Source of the DNA: Pseudomonadota bacterium
Lineage (GTDB): Bacteria > Pseudomonadota > Alphaproteobacteria > Thalassobaculales > Thalassobaculaceae
Assembly: GCA_027623845.1 (NCBI GenBank)
Contig: JAQBUJ010000129.1
Coordinates: 1 to 7,716, forward strand
Length of the DNA: 7,716 nt
Direction of reading: 5' to 3'
Position numbers and translations under genes: made by a program. The notes beneath the pieces are model-generated. The model saw only the letters and a program-made list of their open reading frames with translations, searched no databases and was not told the DNA's origin. Shown piece after piece: positions 6,315-7,716 of the stretch (positions within the stretch are counted from its first letter, which is position 1; every line of letters starts with the position of its first letter).

Positions 6315-6345
6315 ACCGGCAAAGCTGTTGGTTCAGCCGCCGGTT
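6314..6345 (-). terminator. Stem-loop straddling the moaA stop codon
   Basis: AACCGGC at 6314-6320 pairs with GCCGGTT at 6339-6345. Inside, GCTG 6324-6327 pairs with CAGC 6334-6337 around a TTGGTT loop, leaving a small internal loop. The moaA stop (6333-6335, read on the minus strand) sits at the edge of the inner loop and the outer stem includes the codons of the terminal Gly-Gly. No T-run follows on the minus strand, so a terminator role is tentative. Confidence 0.4.
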
Positions 6346-7325
6346 ACACTCATGTGCCGCCCGACGGCTGGGCCCTTGTGGCGGCGGTCGATGATGAAAT
6401 CGTGGCCCTTGGGCTTGCGGGAGATCGCCTCGTGGATCGCTTCGATCACCGCGTCGTCGGCTTCCGAGCGGCGCAACGGTTCGCGCAGATCGGCGGCGTC
6501 TTCCTGGCCTAGACACATGAACAGGGTGCCGGTGCAGGTCAGCCGCACCCGGTTGCAGCTTTCGCAGAAATTATGGGTCAGCGGGGTGATGAAGCCCAAT
6601 CTGCCGCCGGTCTCCTTGACCTCGACATAGCGGGCCGGACCGCCGGTCTTGTAGTCGATATCGCTTAGGCTAAAGCGTTCCGAGAGCTTGGCGCGCACCA
6701 TCGAGAGCGGCAAATATTGGTCAAGCCGGGCATCGCCGCCGACGTCGCCCATGGGCATGACCTCGATGATCGTCATGTCATAGCCCCGGTCTCCGGCCCA
6801 TTGCAGCATGTCGCCGAGCTCTTCGTCATTGACGCCGCGCAGGGCCACCGCGTTCAGCTTGACCTTGAGGCCCGCCGCATCCGCCGCCGCCAGACCGTCC
6901 ATCACCTGATCGAGCTGGCCCCAACGGGTGATCGCCTTAAATTTGTCGGCGTCCAGGGTATCGATCGAAACATTGATCCGGCGCACGCCACAATCGGCAA
7001 GCTCCTGGGCGTATTTCTTCAGCTGACTGCCATTGGTGGTCAGGGTCAGCTCTTCCAGAGCGCCGCTTGCCAGATGGCTCGACAGGCCGCGGAACAGGCT
7101 CATGATGTTCTTGCGCACCAGCGGTTCGCCGCCGGTCAGACGGAGTTTTTTGACCCCGAGGCCAATGAACGCAGCGCAGAGCCGTTCCAATTCCTCCAGG
7201 CTCAACACATCCTTCTTCGGCAGAAAGGTCATGTTCTCTGACATGCAGTAGACACAGCGAAAATCGCAGCGATCGGTGACCGACACGCGCAGATAGTCGA
7301 TATGGCGTCCAAAGGGGTCGAGCAT
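6333..7325 (-). CDS. moaA: GTP 3',8-cyclase MoaA (molybdenum cofactor biosynthesis)
   Basis: The protein is 330 residues from the ATG at 7325 (minus), the normal size. MoaA is a radical SAM enzyme that, with MoaC, converts GTP to cyclic pyranopterin monophosphate, the first step of molybdenum cofactor synthesis, in the cytoplasm. The N-terminal [4Fe-4S] motif CDFRCVYC gives C20, C24 and C27; the SAM-binding GGEP is at 65-68; the second cluster is C254, C257 and C271 in NFCESCNRVRLT...CLG; and the protein ends in the conserved Gly-Gly tail (SVTGG). The open frame extends 100 residues upstream to base 7625, but that extension is Pro/Ser-rich, overlaps the upstream oxidoreductase gene and is not MoaA-like; family members begin close to DPFGRHIDYLRVSVTDRC. 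An ATG at 7364 is a less likely alternative. No strong Shine-Dalgarno and no recognisable Moco riboswitch is visible in the 142 bases upstream. Other moa genes are not in view. Confidence 0.96.
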   Translation of the reverse strand: MLDPFGRHIDYLRVSVTDRCDFRCVYCMSENMTFLPKKDVLSLEELERLCAAFIGLGVKKLRLTGGEPLVRKNIMSLFRGLSSHLASGALEELTLTTNGSQLKKYAQELADCGVRRINVSIDTLDADKFKAITRWGQLDQVMDGLAAADAAGLKVKLNAVALRGVNDEELGDMLQWAGDRGYDMTIIEVMPMGDVGGDARLDQYLPLSMVRAKLSERFSLSDIDYKTGGPARYVEVKETGGRLGFITPLTHNFCESCNRVRLTCTGTLFMCLGQEDAADLREPLRRSEADDAVIEAIHEAISRKPKGHDFIIDRRHKGPAVGRHMSVTGG

Positions 7326-7434
7326 GGGAGTGTCCGATAAAAAGCGTTGTGCACGACAGAACATAGCGCTCGGTCCGGCGTGGTGCAATGGCGATGACGG
7401 AAATTCGTGGTGATTTGGTCGGGTGATGTGATCT

Positions 7435-7476
7435 CGCCGCGACCCCAGGGCTGTTACCCCAGGGCCGTTACCCCAG
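7435..7476. repeat. 14-base tandem repeat across the oxidoreductase stop codon
   Basis: Units at 7463-7476 and 7449-7462 match at 13 of 14 positions, and a degenerate third unit at 7435-7448 shares 10 of 14 with its neighbour, including ACCCCAG. The first unit contains the oxidoreductase stop (TTA at 7468-7470, read as TAA on the minus strand), so the second unit carries a second TAA 14 bases further on in another frame. Confidence 0.75.
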
Positions 7477-7716
7477 CCGGTCGCGCAGCTTGTAATAGGC
7501 CATGGCCACGACCAGGGCAGGGGTTTTGAAGGGCCCGCCGGGGAACGGGTGATGCTTGATCCCGGCGAACAGATCAAACCGCTCGGGCGCGCCGGTGATC
7601 GACTCGGCGATGAGTTTGCCGGCAAGCCCGGTCAGCGCCACCCCATGGCCGGAAAATCCCTGGGCGTAATGGATCGACGGGCCGAGCCGCCCGAAATCCG
7701 GGATCCGGTTGACGGT
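7468..7716 (-). CDS. C-terminal end of a DAO-type FAD-dependent oxidoreductase, PuuB-like (5' truncated by window edge)
   Basis: Read on the minus strand, the last 82 residues are present, with no start in view, ending at TAA (7470-7468). They contain HYAQGFSGHGVALTGLAGKLIAE, split here by no gap, which is the C-terminal FAD-contacting motif of D-amino-acid-oxidase-like enzymes, then ERFDLFAGIKHHPFPGG and a tail VVAMAYYKLRDRLG. This combination is typical of gamma-glutamylputrescine oxidase (PuuB)-like proteins, which oxidise amines or amino acids with release of H2O2. The exact substrate cannot be told from the tail, and the N-terminal GxGxxG nucleotide motif lies outside the window. The gene is on the same strand as moaA and 142 bases upstream of it, a distance that suggests moaA has its own promoter. 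A tandem repeat covers the stop codon. Confidence 0.82.
   Translation of the reverse strand, partial: TVNRIPDFGRLGPSIHYAQGFSGHGVALTGLAGKLIAESITGAPERFDLFAGIKHHPFPGGPFKTPALVVAMAYYKLRDRLG

Larger units (their letters stand above)
6035..6332. other. Convergent intergenic region with hairpins and repeats
   Basis: These 298 bases separate the 3' ends of the PhyH gene (plus) and moaA (minus). They contain two strong hairpins (6091-6108 and 6191-6208), a diverged 26-base direct repeat (6218-6243 and 6289-6314), and the beginning of a third hairpin over the moaA stop. No gene is credible here; a minus-strand open frame across the region is Arg/Pro-rich and runs into moaA in another frame. The density of structure suggests a dispersed repeat element of the kind common between convergent bacterial genes, but this cannot be confirmed from one copy. 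Confidence 0.55.

Noticed and set aside
6064..6516. Minus-strand open frame of 150 codons across the convergent region
   Set aside because: It is Arg/Pro-rich, runs through hairpins and repeats, and overlaps moaA on the same strand in a different frame.
7326..7467. Moco riboswitch upstream of moaA
   Set aside because: The 142-base leader shows no recognisable multi-stem Moco motif; the only clear structure in it is the simple tandem repeat.
7326..7625. N-terminal extension of moaA by 100 codons
   Set aside because: The extension is Pro/Ser-rich, overlaps the FAD oxidoreductase gene in another frame, and MoaA proteins start near DPFGR. The start at 7325 gives normal length.

Overview
The window reads as a stretch of ordinary chromosome from a GC-rich alphaproteobacterium, probably of the Rhodospirillales type. 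That placement is an inference from family resemblance: a class III cyclase fused to TolB-like and TPR domains, a DUF599 membrane protein, a PuuB-like FAD oxidase, and the style of the intergenic repeats. There is no rRNA, tRNA, integrase, transposase, CRISPR array or phage gene in it.

Layout. The plus strand carries, in order: the 3' end of a methyltransferase gene cut by the left edge (1-298); a gentisate-dioxygenase-like bicupin (417-1337); a soluble adenylate cyclase/TolB-like/TPR protein (1514-3283); a 365-base gap with no recognised gene; a DUF599 membrane protein (3649-4350); and a tightly spaced pair encoding an HpcH/HpaI-family aldolase (4465-5223) and a phytanoyl-CoA dioxygenase (PhyH) family protein (5240-6034). 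The minus strand carries moaA (6333-7325), convergent with the PhyH gene, and upstream of it the 3' end of a DAO/PuuB-like FAD oxidoreductase gene cut by the right edge (7468-7716). The roughly 300 bases between the convergent PhyH and moaA genes hold several strong hairpins and a diverged direct repeat.

How the genes fit together. Only the aldolase and PhyH genes look like one transcription unit: they are 16 bases apart and each has a good Shine-Dalgarno sequence. A plausible joint role is hydroxylation of a small substrate plus C-C bond cleavage or formation on a 2-oxo acid, but the substrate cannot be read from the sequence. The bicupin, cyclase, DUF599 and methyltransferase genes look like independent neighbours. 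MoaA is the molybdenum-cofactor entry enzyme and is a housekeeping gene.

No convincing new multi-gene system is visible. The points most worth a second look are the EctD-like iron motif of the PhyH protein beside an aldolase, the reversed metal-site conservation in the bicupin, the repeat/hairpin cluster between the convergent genes, and short tandem duplications of 14-15 bases at or just after three gene ends.
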